A stretch of 32,712 bases of DNA from Nitrospirota bacterium. Its GTDB lineage: Bacteria > Nitrospirota > RBG-16-64-22. The stretch covers positions 1 through 32,712 of the forward strand of contig JACPZO010000035.1 in NCBI GenBank assembly GCA_016195465.1. Reading direction: 5' to 3'. A program made the position numbers and the translations under genes. Below, piece by piece: positions 1-9,944 of this stretch. A model generated the notes under the pieces. That model made no database searches. It was given only the letters and a program-made list of their open reading frames with translations, and was not told where the DNA came from. The first letter of the stretch is position 1, and each line of letters begins with the position of its first letter.

Positions 1-2
1 CC

Positions 3-1745
3 GGCGCGGGGACCGTTCTCCTCTGGTTCGCGCTTCCGGCCTGCGCCTCGATCCTCCTTCTGGCGATGACCAACCAGCTCTGCCAGGAAGTCGCGGTGAT
101 CCCCTTCCTCTGGATGCTCCCGCTCGCCCTCTACCTCCTGACCTTCGTTCTCGTCTTCGACAGCGACCGCTGGTACATCCGGAAATGGTATCTCCCCCTG
201 ATGGTCTTCTTCGCGTCCACGATCACGCTCGTCTGGCAGGTTGGCCCCGATGTTCCGATTCTCGTTCAGGTCGGCGCCTACGCCGTGACGCTCTTCGTGT
301 GCGCCATGGTGTGCCACGGAGAACTCGTGCGCCTCAAGCCGCCGCCCGAACGCCTCACGTCGTTCTACCTCGCCGTGACGGCCGGCGGGGCCGTGGGCGG
401 CCTTTTCGTCGGTCTCGCCGCTCCGAACCTCTTCGCGGGCTTCTGGGAGCTCCCCATCGGGCTCTGGCTCTGTGGACTCCTTGTCCTGGTTGTCCTCGTG
501 CGCGATCGGACGTCCGTCCTTTACACCGGGCGCCGCTGGCCGGCCCTCACGGTCTTAGGCTTCGCGCTCCTCCTCGGCGTGGTCGTCACGATCGACCGTC
601 TTCCGGTCCTTTTTTCCGCCCAGTGGTACTGGTATCCGGTGTTCTGGTCCGCGGGGCTGGCCGCGGTCGTGGTTTCACTCCCCGCCGTCCATCGGCGCGT
701 CCGCGCGACGACCCGCTTCGCCGGCGGTCGGCCGAACGTTCCCCAGCCTCGCGCCGGCACGGCAAGTCTTGCCGCGGCGCTCGCCGTCTTCGGCCTCCTC
801 CTTGCCCTCGTGGCCGCCGAGCCGGCGCGGGGCTCAATTTGGAGCGTCCGCAACTTCTACGGCCTGCTCCACCTCGTGGAGCGCGAGGCCGCCGATTCCG
901 ACCAGCACAACCTCCAGCTCAAGCACGGCCGGATCGCGCACGGCCTCCAGTACCAGACCGACTCCAAGCGGCGGGAGCCGACCTCGTATTACGGACGGAA
1001 GAGCGGCATCGGCCTCGTCCTCCAGCACCATCCGGCCCGGAACGTTCCGCGGCCGGGGATGGGGAGCTTGACCGTGGGCGTGATCGGGCTCGGGGCGGGG
1101 ACGCTCGCCGCCTACGGGCGGGCAGGCGACGCGTTCCACTTCTACGAGATCAACCCGGCCGTCGTCGGGCTCGCCGGGGGTCCCCAGGGCCGTTTCACTT
1201 ATCTCGCCGACACGGCCTCGCGCGTCCGGGTCATCCTCGGGGACGCGCGGATCTCCCTTGAGCGGGAGGCGGCGGGGGCACCCCCCCCGCGCTTTCACGT
1301 CCTGGCCGTGGATGCCTTCAGCAGCGACTCGATCCCGGTCCACCTCCTCACGCGAGAGGCGTTCCAGCTCTACCTCCGACGCCTGGACGAAGAGAGCGGT
1401 GTCCTCGCCCTCCACGTGAGCAACCGCTATCTCGATCTCGTTCCCGTCGTGTGGCGGCTGGCCCAGGAGCTCGGGCTCGCGGGCGTCGTCGTTGAAGGCC
1501 CGAAGGGGGCACTGGAATGGGAGAGCACCTGGGTCCTTCTGGCCAGGTCGCGGAAGACGCTCGCCGCCCCGGCCATCACCGCCGCGGCCTTCCCCAAGGT
1601 CCCGAGCGCCGGACCGCTCTGGACGGACGACTACAGCAACCTGTTCCAGGTCCTGAGAATCCGCCTGCTCCCGACGGGCGGGCGGGACCGCTCCCCCGCC
1701 CCGAAGCCCGCCGAGGCGCCGGGGCCGTCGCAAGAGGAGGCTTGA
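3..1745 (+). CDS. Fused integral membrane / spermidine synthase-like methyltransferase protein, 5' end outside window
   Basis: ORF 66..1745 stays open to the window edge (GAGTVLLWFALPACASILLLAMTNQLCQEVAVIPFLW...). N-terminal hydrophobic helices; C-terminal Rossmann pattern VGVIGLGAGTLAAYG...FYEINP...ILGDAR...LAVDAFSSDSIPVHLLT is typical of spermidine-synthase-like domains. Confidence 0.85.
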   Translation, partial: GAGTVLLWFALPACASILLLAMTNQLCQEVAVIPFLWMLPLALYLLTFVLVFDSDRWYIRKWYLPLMVFFASTITLVWQVGPDVPILVQVGAYAVTLFVCAMVCHGELVRLKPPPERLTSFYLAVTAGGAVGGLFVGLAAPNLFAGFWELPIGLWLCGLLVLVVLVRDRTSVLYTGRRWPALTVLGFALLLGVVVTIDRLPVLFSAQWYWYPVFWSAGLAAVVVSLPAVHRRVRATTRFAGGRPNVPQPRAGTASLAAALAVFGLLLALVAAEPARGSIWSVRNFYGLLHLVEREAADSDQHNLQLKHGRIAHGLQYQTDSKRREPTSYYGRKSGIGLVLQHHPARNVPRPGMGSLTVGVIGLGAGTLAAYGRAGDAFHFYEINPAVVGLAGGPQGRFTYLADTASRVRVILGDARISLEREAAGAPPPRFHVLAVDAFSSDSIPVHLLTREAFQLYLRRLDEESGVLALHVSNRYLDLVPVVWRLAQELGLAGVVVEGPKGALEWESTWVLLARSRKTLAAPAITAAAFPKVPSAGPLWTDDYSNLFQVLRIRLLPTGGRDRSPAPKPAEAPGPSQEEA

Positions 1746-1877
1746 GGCGAACGTCTCACGCAATTTCCATCTGGCATTTCGGGTTGGATTCCTGTATACA
1801 ACGGGGCGTTTTTTTGCCGCGCCGCAAGGACGGCTCTCCCTGTGGGACTCCCCTCCCCTCGATCTCGTGAGGAACGC

Positions 1878-3905
1878 GTGACTTCGAAGCTGGACGACCT
1901 CTGCATCAACACGATCCGCATGCTCGCGGTCGATGCCATCGAGAAAGCCAACTCCGGTCATCCGGGAATGCCGATGGGCGCGGCCGCCATGGCGTACGCC
2001 CTGTGGACCCGCTTTCTCAAGCACAATCCGGCGAACCCCGTATGGCCGGACCGCGACAGGTTCGTTCTCTCCGCCGGCCACGGCTCGATGCTCCTGTACG
2101 CTCTCCTGCACCTGACGGGATACGATCTCTCCCTCGACGAGATCAAGCGGTTCCGCCAGTGGGGGAGCCGGACGCCGGGGCATCCCGAGTACGGCCACAC
2201 GCCGGGCGTGGAGACGACGACGGGTCCGCTGGGGCAGGGGTTCGCCACGGGCGTCGGGATGGCGATCGCCGAGAGGTCGCTGGCTGAGCGGTTCAACCGG
2301 CCGGGGCACGCGATCGTCGACCACTACACATACGGAATCGTAAGCGACGGCGATCTCATGGAAGGCGTGGCCTCGGAGGCCGCCTCCATCGCCGGGCATC
2401 TTCGTCTTGGGAAGCTCATCTATCTGTACGACGACAACAAGATCTCGATCGAGGGGAGCACGGACATCGCTTTCACCGAGGACGTCGCCAGCAGGTTTTC
2501 GGCCTACCACTGGCACGTGATCCACGTGGACGGAAACGACCTCGGGGCCGTTTCGGCCGCGCTCGAAACGGCCCAAGCCGAGAAGGAGCGTCCTTCGCTG
2601 ATCGTGGCCCGGACGCAGATTGCCTTCGGAAGTCCGGGAAAGGCCGGCAACGCGGAAGCCCACGGCGCGCCGCTTGGAAAGGAAGAGGTCCTGCGTACGA
2701 AGGAGGCGCTCGGATGGCCCGCGGAGCCCGCGTTCCACGTCCCCGCCGAGGCGCTCGTTCAATTCCACAAGGCGTTCGACGAGGGCAGGCAGCGCGAGGC
2801 CGACTGGAAATCCCGAATGGACGCATACGGGGCGGCCCATCCCGATCTCGCGCGGGAGTGGTCGCGGATCATGGAAGGGCGCCTTCCCGGCGGATGGGAG
2901 GACTTGCTGCCGCGCTTCAAGGCCGGCGATCCCGCGCTCGCTACGCGCGAAGCCTCCGGCAAGATTCTGAACGCCGTCGCGCCGAGGGTTTCGAATCTCC
3001 TCGGCGGCTCCGCCGATCTCGCCCCGTCCAACAACACCTTCCTCAAGGCGTATGGGAGCATCACGGGAAGCGATTTCTCCGGGCGGAACATCCACTTCGG
3101 CGTCCGCGAGCACGCCATGGGCGCGGTCCTGAACGGTCTCGCCATTCACGGCGGGATCATTCCCTACGGCGGGACGTTTCTCGTCTTCGCGGACTACATG
3201 CGCCCGGCGATCCGCCTCGCGGCGATGATGGGGCTCCACGTGATCTACGTTTTCACCCATGATTCGATCGGTCTCGGCGAGGACGGCCCCACGCACCAGC
3301 CCGTCGAGCACCTGGCGGCCCTGAGGGCGATCCCGAATCTCACCGTGATCCGTCCCGCGGACGCGGCCGAGACGGTGGAGGCGTGGCGTTTTGCCCTCAA
3401 CCACCGCGCGGGTCCGATTGCCCTCATCCTCACGCGCCAGAAGCTCCCCGTTCTCGACCGGACGAAGCTCGCATCCGTGTCGGGCGCGGGGAAAGGCGGC
3501 TACGTTCTCTCGGATCCGTCGGGCGGCACGCCGCGGGTCATTCTGATCGCCACGGGGTCCGAGGTGGAAGTCGTCCTCGGCGCGCAGGCGAAGCTGGCCG
3601 AGAAGGGGATCGCCGCGCGCGTTGTAAGCCTGCCGTCGTGGGAGATCTTCGATCGTCAGCCGAAGGAATACCGGGAGAGCGTTCTTCCTCCGGCCGTTTC
3701 CGCCCGCCTCGCCGTCGAAGCCGGCGTCTCTCAAGGGTGGGAGAAGTACGCCGGGTCAGCGGGAGACGTCATCAGTCTCGATCGGTTCGGCGCGTCCGCG
3801 CCCGGCAAGGTGCTGATGGAGCAGTTCGGCTTCACGGCGGATAGTGTCGCCGCCCGGGCGCTCTCCCTTCTTCAAGGTCTCTCCACCCTCACAACCGTCT
3901 CGTAG
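1878..3905 (+). CDS. tkt: Transketolase
   Basis: ORF 1842..3905; GTG at 1878 is the likely start ([36 protein letters not shown]). TPP/transketolase motifs [45 protein letters not shown]-like [28 protein letters not shown]. Confidence 0.96.
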   Translation: MTSKLDDLCINTIRMLAVDAIEKANSGHPGMPMGAAAMAYALWTRFLKHNPANPVWPDRDRFVLSAGHGSMLLYALLHLTGYDLSLDEIKRFRQWGSRTPGHPEYGHTPGVETTTGPLGQGFATGVGMAIAERSLAERFNRPGHAIVDHYTYGIVSDGDLMEGVASEAASIAGHLRLGKLIYLYDDNKISIEGSTDIAFTEDVASRFSAYHWHVIHVDGNDLGAVSAALETAQAEKERPSLIVARTQIAFGSPGKAGNAEAHGAPLGKEEVLRTKEALGWPAEPAFHVPAEALVQFHKAFDEGRQREADWKSRMDAYGAAHPDLAREWSRIMEGRLPGGWEDLLPRFKAGDPALATREASGKILNAVAPRVSNLLGGSADLAPSNNTFLKAYGSITGSDFSGRNIHFGVREHAMGAVLNGLAIHGGIIPYGGTFLVFADYMRPAIRLAAMMGLHVIYVFTHDSIGLGEDGPTHQPVEHLAALRAIPNLTVIRPADAAETVEAWRFALNHRAGPIALILTRQKLPVLDRTKLASVSGAGKGGYVLSDPSGGTPRVILIATGSEVEVVLGAQAKLAEKGIAARVVSLPSWEIFDRQPKEYRESVLPPAVSARLAVEAGVSQGWEKYAGSAGDVISLDRFGASAPGKVLMEQFGFTADSVAARALSLLQGLSTLTTVS

Positions 3906-5902
3906 TAGCAGGCCCCGGCGCCGTCCCAGGAGAGGACGGGAGGCGCGAGCGCGTTGACGCAGGCGCCGCGGGCGTGGTGGCCGCCCTGGTCCACGCGGAC
4001 GGCGTCGCGGCGCATCTTCCCGTCCAGCGAAATCCGGACGCGGAGTCTGCCGACGGATGAGACGAGATCGACTTCCTCGTCGTCGCGCAGTCCGGTCGCG
4101 GCATCCGGGTGCAGAAACGCGACGGGAACCCCCGGGTCCTCGACAGCGAGGATCTCCGAGTTCTGGAACGCCTTCGCCTTGGGCGTGACGAGAAAGAGCG
4201 ATCCCGGCGGCGGCCCGTCCTCCGGCAAGCGAAGGTCCGCGGGAAAGCGATAGCGGCCGGACGTCGTCTTGAACCTGCCCCCCGCGAACGGAACGTCCGG
4301 GATGAGAGGCGAGACGACCTGCCCCTTCTCCCGCAGGGTTTCGAGCCCGATTCCCATGGCCTCCAGCGGTGCGATCAGCTTTCGGATCCATGACTCGGGG
4401 CCGCCTTTCATCCTCTCGCCGAACCCCAGCCGCCCGGCCAGCGCCTGGTAGATCTCAAGGTCCGACGGGACGCCCGGAGGCGGGTCGACGACCTTCGCCA
4501 TGTATCCCACGGTCCTGTCGCCGTACGAGCCGCGGATGTCTTCCCGCTCGAGGAACGTGCTGACCGGAATGACCAGGTCGCACGCCCGCGCCGTGTCTGT
4601 CATGTAGATGTCGAGAGCCACTTTGAACGGCACGCGCGCGAGAGCTCTCAGGATTCCCGCCGTGTCCTGGGACTGGGTCACGATGTTGCTCGCGTGGAAC
4701 CAGGCTGCCTGGATGGGTGGATCGGTCAGCCGCGCGATCTCTTCTCCCAGGATCGGCTTGAGAACGGTCCGTTTGCCGATCAGCGAGCCGGGGACGTCGA
4801 ACGCCGACCGGTCGAAGGAAAGAGCGCTCGGATGGTTGAACGAGACCCCCCCGCCGGGAATGCCCAGGTTCCCCGTCATAGCGCCGAGGGCGCTCACGGC
4901 CAGGTGGGCTTCTCGTCCCCAGCGGTAGTGCTGAACGCCCGTTCCCGTCCAGATGGATGCCGGCTTCGTCCGGCCGTAAGCCAAGGCGAACTCTCTCGCC
5001 GCGGAAAGACTCGCGTCGCATCGGGCGCAAAGCTCTTCAACCGGGAACCGGACAAGGAGGGAGCGGTACGCCTCCCGCCCTTCCGTCCTGTTCCGGACGA
5101 ACGGTTCGTCCACGCCCCCTTCTTCCAGCAGGATTCGCCCGATGGCAAGGGCCAGAAAGAGATCGCTCCCGGACTTCGGTTGGAGCCAGAGATCGGCCAT
5201 CCGGGCCGTCGCCGTCGGGAGCGGATCGACAACGAAGAAAGACGCGCCGTTCTTCCGGGCTTCTTTGATGAACGGGAGGAAATGAAGATGGGTCGTGGCG
5301 ACGTTCTTGCCCCATGCCACGATGAGCCGGGAATTGAGGACGTCCCGGGGATCGTGCGTGAGGCAGGCGCCGAACGCGTCTTCCTGGGCCTTTTCGCCGG
5401 CGGCGTCGCAGAGGCTTCCGGTCGTCGTAGTCGCGCCCCCGAGGAGGCCGAAGAAGAGCCGGCCGGCCATGCGGACCATGCCGAAATTGCCCGCGGCGAG
5501 CTCGAACAGGATGGAGAGCGGGCCATGTTTGTCGACGGCCGACCGGAGGCGCTCGGCGCAGATGTCGAGGGCCGCCTCCAGGGAGATTTCTTCCCAGCCG
5601 GCGCCCTTCTTCCGGATCGGCTTGAGGATACGCTCGGGGGAGTCTTGCCACCTTGGAAACCGCTGCATCTTCCCGCAGAGGAATCCCTGCGTGTAGGGAT
5701 TGTCGGGGTCGCCCTCGAGCCTCACGACCCGCCCGTCCCGGACGGTTGCAATCATCCCGCAGGCGTCGTTGCAGTCGTGGAAGCAGGTTGTCTTGATTTC
5801 CAGGTCGCGCATTTCGGTTGAAGCCGCTTCAATATGAGGGAAGGGATAGGTCCTTTTATCAGAATCCGGAGCGATTCCAAAGCGTTTCATCGGCGTTTCC
5901 AA
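3872..5902 (-). CDS. Molybdopterin-dependent oxidoreductase (COG0243/BisC-like), [4Fe-4S] N-terminal motif
   Basis: [11 protein letters not shown]...GFLCGKM Fe-S ligation pattern (Cx3Cx3C...C), [33 protein letters not shown]-terminal MopB dinucleotide-binding-like segment. No Tat signal seen. Start could be TTG 5902, ATG 5890 or ATG 5812 ([14 protein letters not shown]). Confidence 0.88.
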   Translation of the reverse strand: METPMKRFGIAPDSDKRTYPFPHIEAASTEMRDLEIKTTCFHDCNDACGMIATVRDGRVVRLEGDPDNPYTQGFLCGKMQRFPRWQDSPERILKPIRKKGAGWEEISLEAALDICAERLRSAVDKHGPLSILFELAAGNFGMVRMAGRLFFGLLGGATTTTGSLCDAAGEKAQEDAFGACLTHDPRDVLNSRLIVAWGKNVATTHLHFLPFIKEARKNGASFFVVDPLPTATARMADLWLQPKSGSDLFLALAIGRILLEEGGVDEPFVRNRTEGREAYRSLLVRFPVEELCARCDASLSAAREFALAYGRTKPASIWTGTGVQHYRWGREAHLAVSALGAMTGNLGIPGGGVSFNHPSALSFDRSAFDVPGSLIGKRTVLKPILGEEIARLTDPPIQAAWFHASNIVTQSQDTAGILRALARVPFKVALDIYMTDTARACDLVIPVSTFLEREDIRGSYGDRTVGYMAKVVDPPPGVPSDLEIYQALAGRLGFGERMKGGPESWIRKLIAPLEAMGIGLETLREKGQVVSPLIPDVPFAGGRFKTTSGRYRFPADLRLPEDGPPPGSLFLVTPKAKAFQNSEILAVEDPGVPVAFLHPDAATGLRDDEEVDLVSSVGRLRVRISLDGKMRRDAVRVDQGGHHARGACVNALAPPVLSWDGAGACYYETVVRVERP

Positions 5903-5946
5903 TCTCCCCTTGTCGGGCCGAATACGGCTGGGCTATAGTCTTGTGG

Positions 5947-6816
5947 GTGAAGGGCGGGGAGAAAGTCTGGCTCACCCGGCGGGCGGAGTTCTCCGCGGCG
6001 CATTACTTGACGGCGCCCGGGGGTCGGGCGGACGCGATCCATGGCGAAGAGGCCCGCCGGCACGGCCATAACTACCTGATCGAGCTGACCGTGGCCGGTC
6101 CCGTGGACGCAGCCACGGGCATGGTTGTGAACATGTCGGAGATCAAGCGGGGGATTGCCGCCTTCTCCGATCTCTTTGACCACAAGTCTCTCAACGACGA
6201 TACCGCGTTTTTCGCCGACGCGCCGCCGACGGTCGAGGCGTTCGCGTCGGTCGCGTGGGGCCTGTTCGCCCCCCTGTTTGCGTCCCGACCGGTTTCGGGA
6301 CAGGCCGGGCGGTTCGGGGCGGCCCGTCTGGCAAGGCTCAGACTGTGGGAAGACGAGCGGACGATGGGAGAGATCGAAGACGACGCTCCGCCGGCCCCAA
6401 GGGGCGCGGCCCTGACGAGGGTCTACCGCTTCTCCGCGTCCCACCGCCTCAACGCCCCGGGACTCTCGGAGGCGGAGAACGAGCGGATCTACGGCCGGTG
6501 CAACAACCCCCGGGGCCATGGCCACGACTACGCTCTGGAGGTGACGGTCCAGGGAACACCCGATCCGGGAACGGGCCGGATCGTTCCCGTCGGAACGCTC
6601 GACGATATCGTCTCCCGGCAAATCCTCGGACGGTTCGACCGGCGGGACCTGAACGACGACATGGACGCCTTCGGCGCGGTGATCCCGACGGCGGAGAACA
6701 TTCTGAGGGTTTGCTGGGGGCTCATCGCCCCGTCCCTTCCCGCGGGGACTCTTTACCGTCTGCGGCTCGTTGAGACGCGGGACAACTATTTCGAGTATTA
6801 TGGACCCGAAATCTGA
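5947..6816 (+). CDS. Tandem two-domain 6-pyruvoyl-tetrahydropterin synthase / QueD-family fusion
   Basis: Two PTPS domains in one ORF: domain 1 FSAAHYL...[10 protein letters not shown]...DHKSLNDD...PTVEAFA; domain 2 FSASHRL...[14 protein letters not shown]...DRRDLNDD...PTAENIL...[17 protein letters not shown] 5947 chosen as start from the domain boundary; the ORF is open further upstream to 5818. Confidence 0.9.
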   Translation: MKGGEKVWLTRRAEFSAAHYLTAPGGRADAIHGEEARRHGHNYLIELTVAGPVDAATGMVVNMSEIKRGIAAFSDLFDHKSLNDDTAFFADAPPTVEAFASVAWGLFAPLFASRPVSGQAGRFGAARLARLRLWEDERTMGEIEDDAPPAPRGAALTRVYRFSASHRLNAPGLSEAENERIYGRCNNPRGHGHDYALEVTVQGTPDPGTGRIVPVGTLDDIVSRQILGRFDRRDLNDDMDAFGAVIPTAENILRVCWGLIAPSLPAGTLYRLRLVETRDNYFEYYGPEI

Positions 6817-6832
6817 CAAAGGAGGATCGACA

Positions 6833-7456
6833 ATGGCGTCGATGCTGACGGCGGACCAGGCCATCTCGGAGATGGCGATGCAGGAAGACCGTTCCCGGAG
6901 GTTCCAGGAGACGATCCAGGAGATCCTCTCGCTGGTCGGGGAGGATCCCGGACGGGAGGGGCTCGTCAAGACGCCGGAGCGTGTGGAGAAGGCGTATCGG
7001 TTCTTCACGAGCGGCTACGGGAAGAGCGTGAAGGAGGAGGTCAACGGCGCGCTCTTCACCGTCGAGTACGACGAGATGATCATCGTGAACGACATCGACT
7101 TCTATTCCCTCTGCGAGCACCACCTCCTCCCGTTCTTCGGAAGATGCCACGTCGCCTACGTCCCGAACGGAAAGGTCCTCGGCCTCTCCAAAATCCCGCG
7201 CCTGGTGGAGATCTTCTCCCGCCGGCTCCAGGTCCAGGAGCGCCTGACCACGCAGATCGCCGAAGCGATCCAGGAGACGGTGAACCCCCTGGGCGTGGGC
7301 GTCGTGATGGAGGGCCAGCATCTCTGCATGATGATGCGGGGGGTCGAGAAGCAGAACACGGAGGCCGTCACGAGCGCCATGCTGGGCGTGTTCCGGACGG
7401 ATTCGAAGGCCCGGACGGAATTCCTCGACCTGATCCGAAGGGGCCGGGCGAAGTAA
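6833..7456 (+). CDS. folE: GTP cyclohydrolase I
   Basis: ATG 6833 preceded by aaaggagg. Motifs [88 protein letters not shown]. Confidence 0.97.
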   Translation: MASMLTADQAISEMAMQEDRSRRFQETIQEILSLVGEDPGREGLVKTPERVEKAYRFFTSGYGKSVKEEVNGALFTVEYDEMIIVNDIDFYSLCEHHLLPFFGRCHVAYVPNGKVLGLSKIPRLVEIFSRRLQVQERLTTQIAEAIQETVNPLGVGVVMEGQHLCMMMRGVEKQNTEAVTSAMLGVFRTDSKARTEFLDLIRRGRAK

Positions 7457-7490
7457 CAATCGTCTCAGAACGGCAAAAGCGCGTGGATAC

Positions 7491-7566
7491 AGAATCTCCC
7501 CATCCCCCTCTTTTCCAAAGAGGGGAAAATCCCTCCCTTTGGAAAAGGGAGGAGAGGAGGGATTCT
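7491..7566. repeat. Imperfect inverted-repeat intergenic element (small palindrome)
   Basis: agaatctccccatccccctcttttccaaag ... ctttggaaaagggaggagaggagggattct; contains inner hairpins cccctcttttccaaagagggg and ccctccctttggaaaagggagg. Confidence 0.7.
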
Positions 7567-7697
7567 GCAAACGAGCGCCGTCTCCACTGCCAGGCCGTTC
7601 ATAAGAGCGGCGTTTGACGGGCCGTTCGGAGAGACGGCCGGGGCCGCCAGAGGGGAGCCGGATTTCCTGTTGATTTCTCCCGGCCATCTTCCTATAA

Positions 7698-8072
<375 letters not shown>

Positions 8073-8112
8073 CCGGGCCGGCTCCGGCGGGACCGGGCCG
8101 CCAGTTTTCTCG

Positions 8113-8150
8113 AAGGGCTCCGGAAACCTGTTCCGGAGCCCTTCTTTATT
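8113..8150 (+). terminator. Rho-independent terminator after ferredoxin
   Basis: Perfect 13-bp stem aagggctccggaa / ttccggagccctt with acctg loop, followed by ctttatt. Confidence 0.85.
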
Positions 8151-8172
8151 GGCTACTGTCCTCCGCAAAAAG

Positions 8173-8200
8173 TCCATCGTGTCGCAAGCGACACGATGGA
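8173..8200. repeat. 28-bp near-perfect palindrome
   Basis: tccatcgtgtcgc-aa-gcgacacgatgga, 13-bp arms with 2-nt spacer. Confidence 0.75.
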
Positions 8201-8353
8201 GGAATGCTTGAAGAAGGCGATGCTTGCAGGGACGGGTCGGTTGGTTCTGGGATCTCGGCTTGAACAGGGTCCGGAGAGGGGCTTGGGGGGTGCTCCGGGC
8301 GTGGTTCGGCCTGGAGGGCAACAGGAACGGCCGATTTCTGAAAACAGGGAAGC

Positions 8354-9506
8354 TCAGGCCGCGAGCTTTTCCAGTCTGTACTCGTGATGCAGGCCGCCGA
8401 GGATCGGCTTCACTCCAATCCGGGCGTCCTTCGGGATCCGGTGCCTGTGAGGCTGCGGCTTGGCCGGCAGTCCCTCGGGCGGCTCCGGGATGCCCGGTCC
8501 CAGGCTTGAATGTGGTCGGCCGCGGTTGTAGTGGCCGACCCACTCCTTGAGGATCACGCTCAGGTGGTTCTCGCCCAAGGGGATCAGGAAGTCCAGGCAC
8601 TCCCTTCGGACCGTCCCGATGACCCTCTCGCAGAAGGCGTTGGCCTTGGGCGCCCGGACCGGCGTCTTGAGCACCCTGATCCCCATGTTTGCGACCGACC
8701 GATCCAGGGCCTCCGAGAAGATGGAATCCCTGTCATGGATCAGGAAGCGGTACGGGTGCTCCCAGGGAATGGCCTCCCGAAGCCGTTGCGTGGTCCAGCC
8801 CGCCGTGGGGTTTGACGTCACGCCGCAGTGGACGATCCGGCGGGATTCCACCTCGATGACCACGAGCACGTAGAGCGTCCGGAAGGACGCTGTCACGGAG
8901 ACAAGGAAGTCGCAGGCGATGATGGCCTTAGCATGGTTTCGGACAAAGCTCCCCCATCGCAGGGAATCTACCGTTTGCCTCGGCCTTCCTTGCCAATCCC
9001 TCGGCATATATTTCCTCACCGTCCGCGCCGAGACCCGGATGCCGAGCTTCACGGACAGTTCCGCCGCGATCCGCTCCTCGCCCCAGGTCGGGTTGTCCCG
9101 CGCCATGGCCGCGACCAGATTCCGGAGATCCCGCGGAAGCCTCGGCCGCCCCAGACATTTCCTCCGCCAGAGCATACGAAACCCCAGCCGGTGCCACCTG
9201 ATCAGCGTTCCCGGCTTCACGGCAACGAGAGCGTCCTTCCAGTCGAAGAGCCGTGACAGCAACACCAAGCCGAGCCGTGTCGCTCCATCCGCCCGCCGGG
9301 GCCTGACCTTACGCTCCCGAAAGAGCGCGAGCTGTTTTCGGAGAAAGAGGTTCTCGGCGGCGAGGGACGCGCGGGGGCGCAGGAGGCTCCCCGAGAAGCT
9401 TACGGCGTCGAGTGCGAGCCGGAGGACGCAGGAGGCTCCCCGAGAAGCTTACGGCGTCGAGTGCGAGCCGGAGGAGCGTGGAAAGAAGACGCAGAAAGCC
9501 GGCCAT
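8354..9506 (-). pseudogene. rve/DDE integrase-core transposase (IS3-like), frameshifted near N-terminus
   Basis: ORF 8354..9268 contains DDE-type motifs (IIACDFLVS, HDRDSIFSEAL, PKANAFCERVIGTVRRECLD). Its expected N-terminus MAGFLRLLSTLLRLALDAVSFSGSLLRP lies in another frame (ORF 9309..9506). Removing one copy of the 49-bp repeat restores SLLRPRASLAAENLFLRKQLALFRERKVRPRRADGATRLGLVLLSRLFDWK in frame. Confidence 0.85.
9378..9475. repeat. 49-bp perfect tandem duplication inside transposase
   Basis: cgcaggaggctccccgagaagcttacggcgtcgagtgcgagccggagga at 9378-9426 and again at 9427-9475. Confidence 0.95.
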
Positions 9507-9666
9507 GGCTGATATCCCTCTGTGGTGCTTGATTGCCGGAAGTCCAACGCGATCATATCAGGAAGGCGGATCGCCAAGAAGCCCGGCGAGCACGTCATCA
9601 CCGGCCTTGTCGCCTGGCGCGACGACCACTTCGGCATCGCCCACGTGCGCGTGTGGGTGGAAAAAG

Positions 9667-9771
9667 AACGGTGAATGGGGAAGGAACAAAAGAACGGTGA
9701 ATGGGTGAATGGGTGAATGGGGAAGGAACAAAAGAACGGTGAATCGGTGAATGGGTGAATGGGTGAATGGG
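9667..9771. repeat. Nested tandem repeat (42-bp period with inner 8-bp gggtgaat units)
   Basis: ggggaaggaacaaaagaacggtgaat starts at 9677 and again at 9719; each is followed by repeated gggtgaat octamers. Confidence 0.9.
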
Positions 9772-9944
9772 ACAATAAACTCCTCCCCTTTGTAAGGGGA
9801 GGTGGGGTGGGGTAGAGATGTGAATCGGTGAATGGGCAAGAAATCCCCCCTGCCCCCCCTTTGCCAAAGGGCATGCCTGTGCGTTGCACTTGCCTGCGCG
9901 CAGCGCGCAAGCAGGCGCAGACAGGGGGAACGGGGAGATTGGCC

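Noticed and set aside
834-3734. 966-aa minus-strand ORF antisense to the first CDS and tkt
   Set aside because: Arg/Gly/Glu/Asp-rich low-information product, fully antisense to tkt; high-GC shadow ORF.
8158-9540. Terminal inverted repeats defining the IS ends
   Set aside because: No convincing matching ends or target duplication found on either side by eye.
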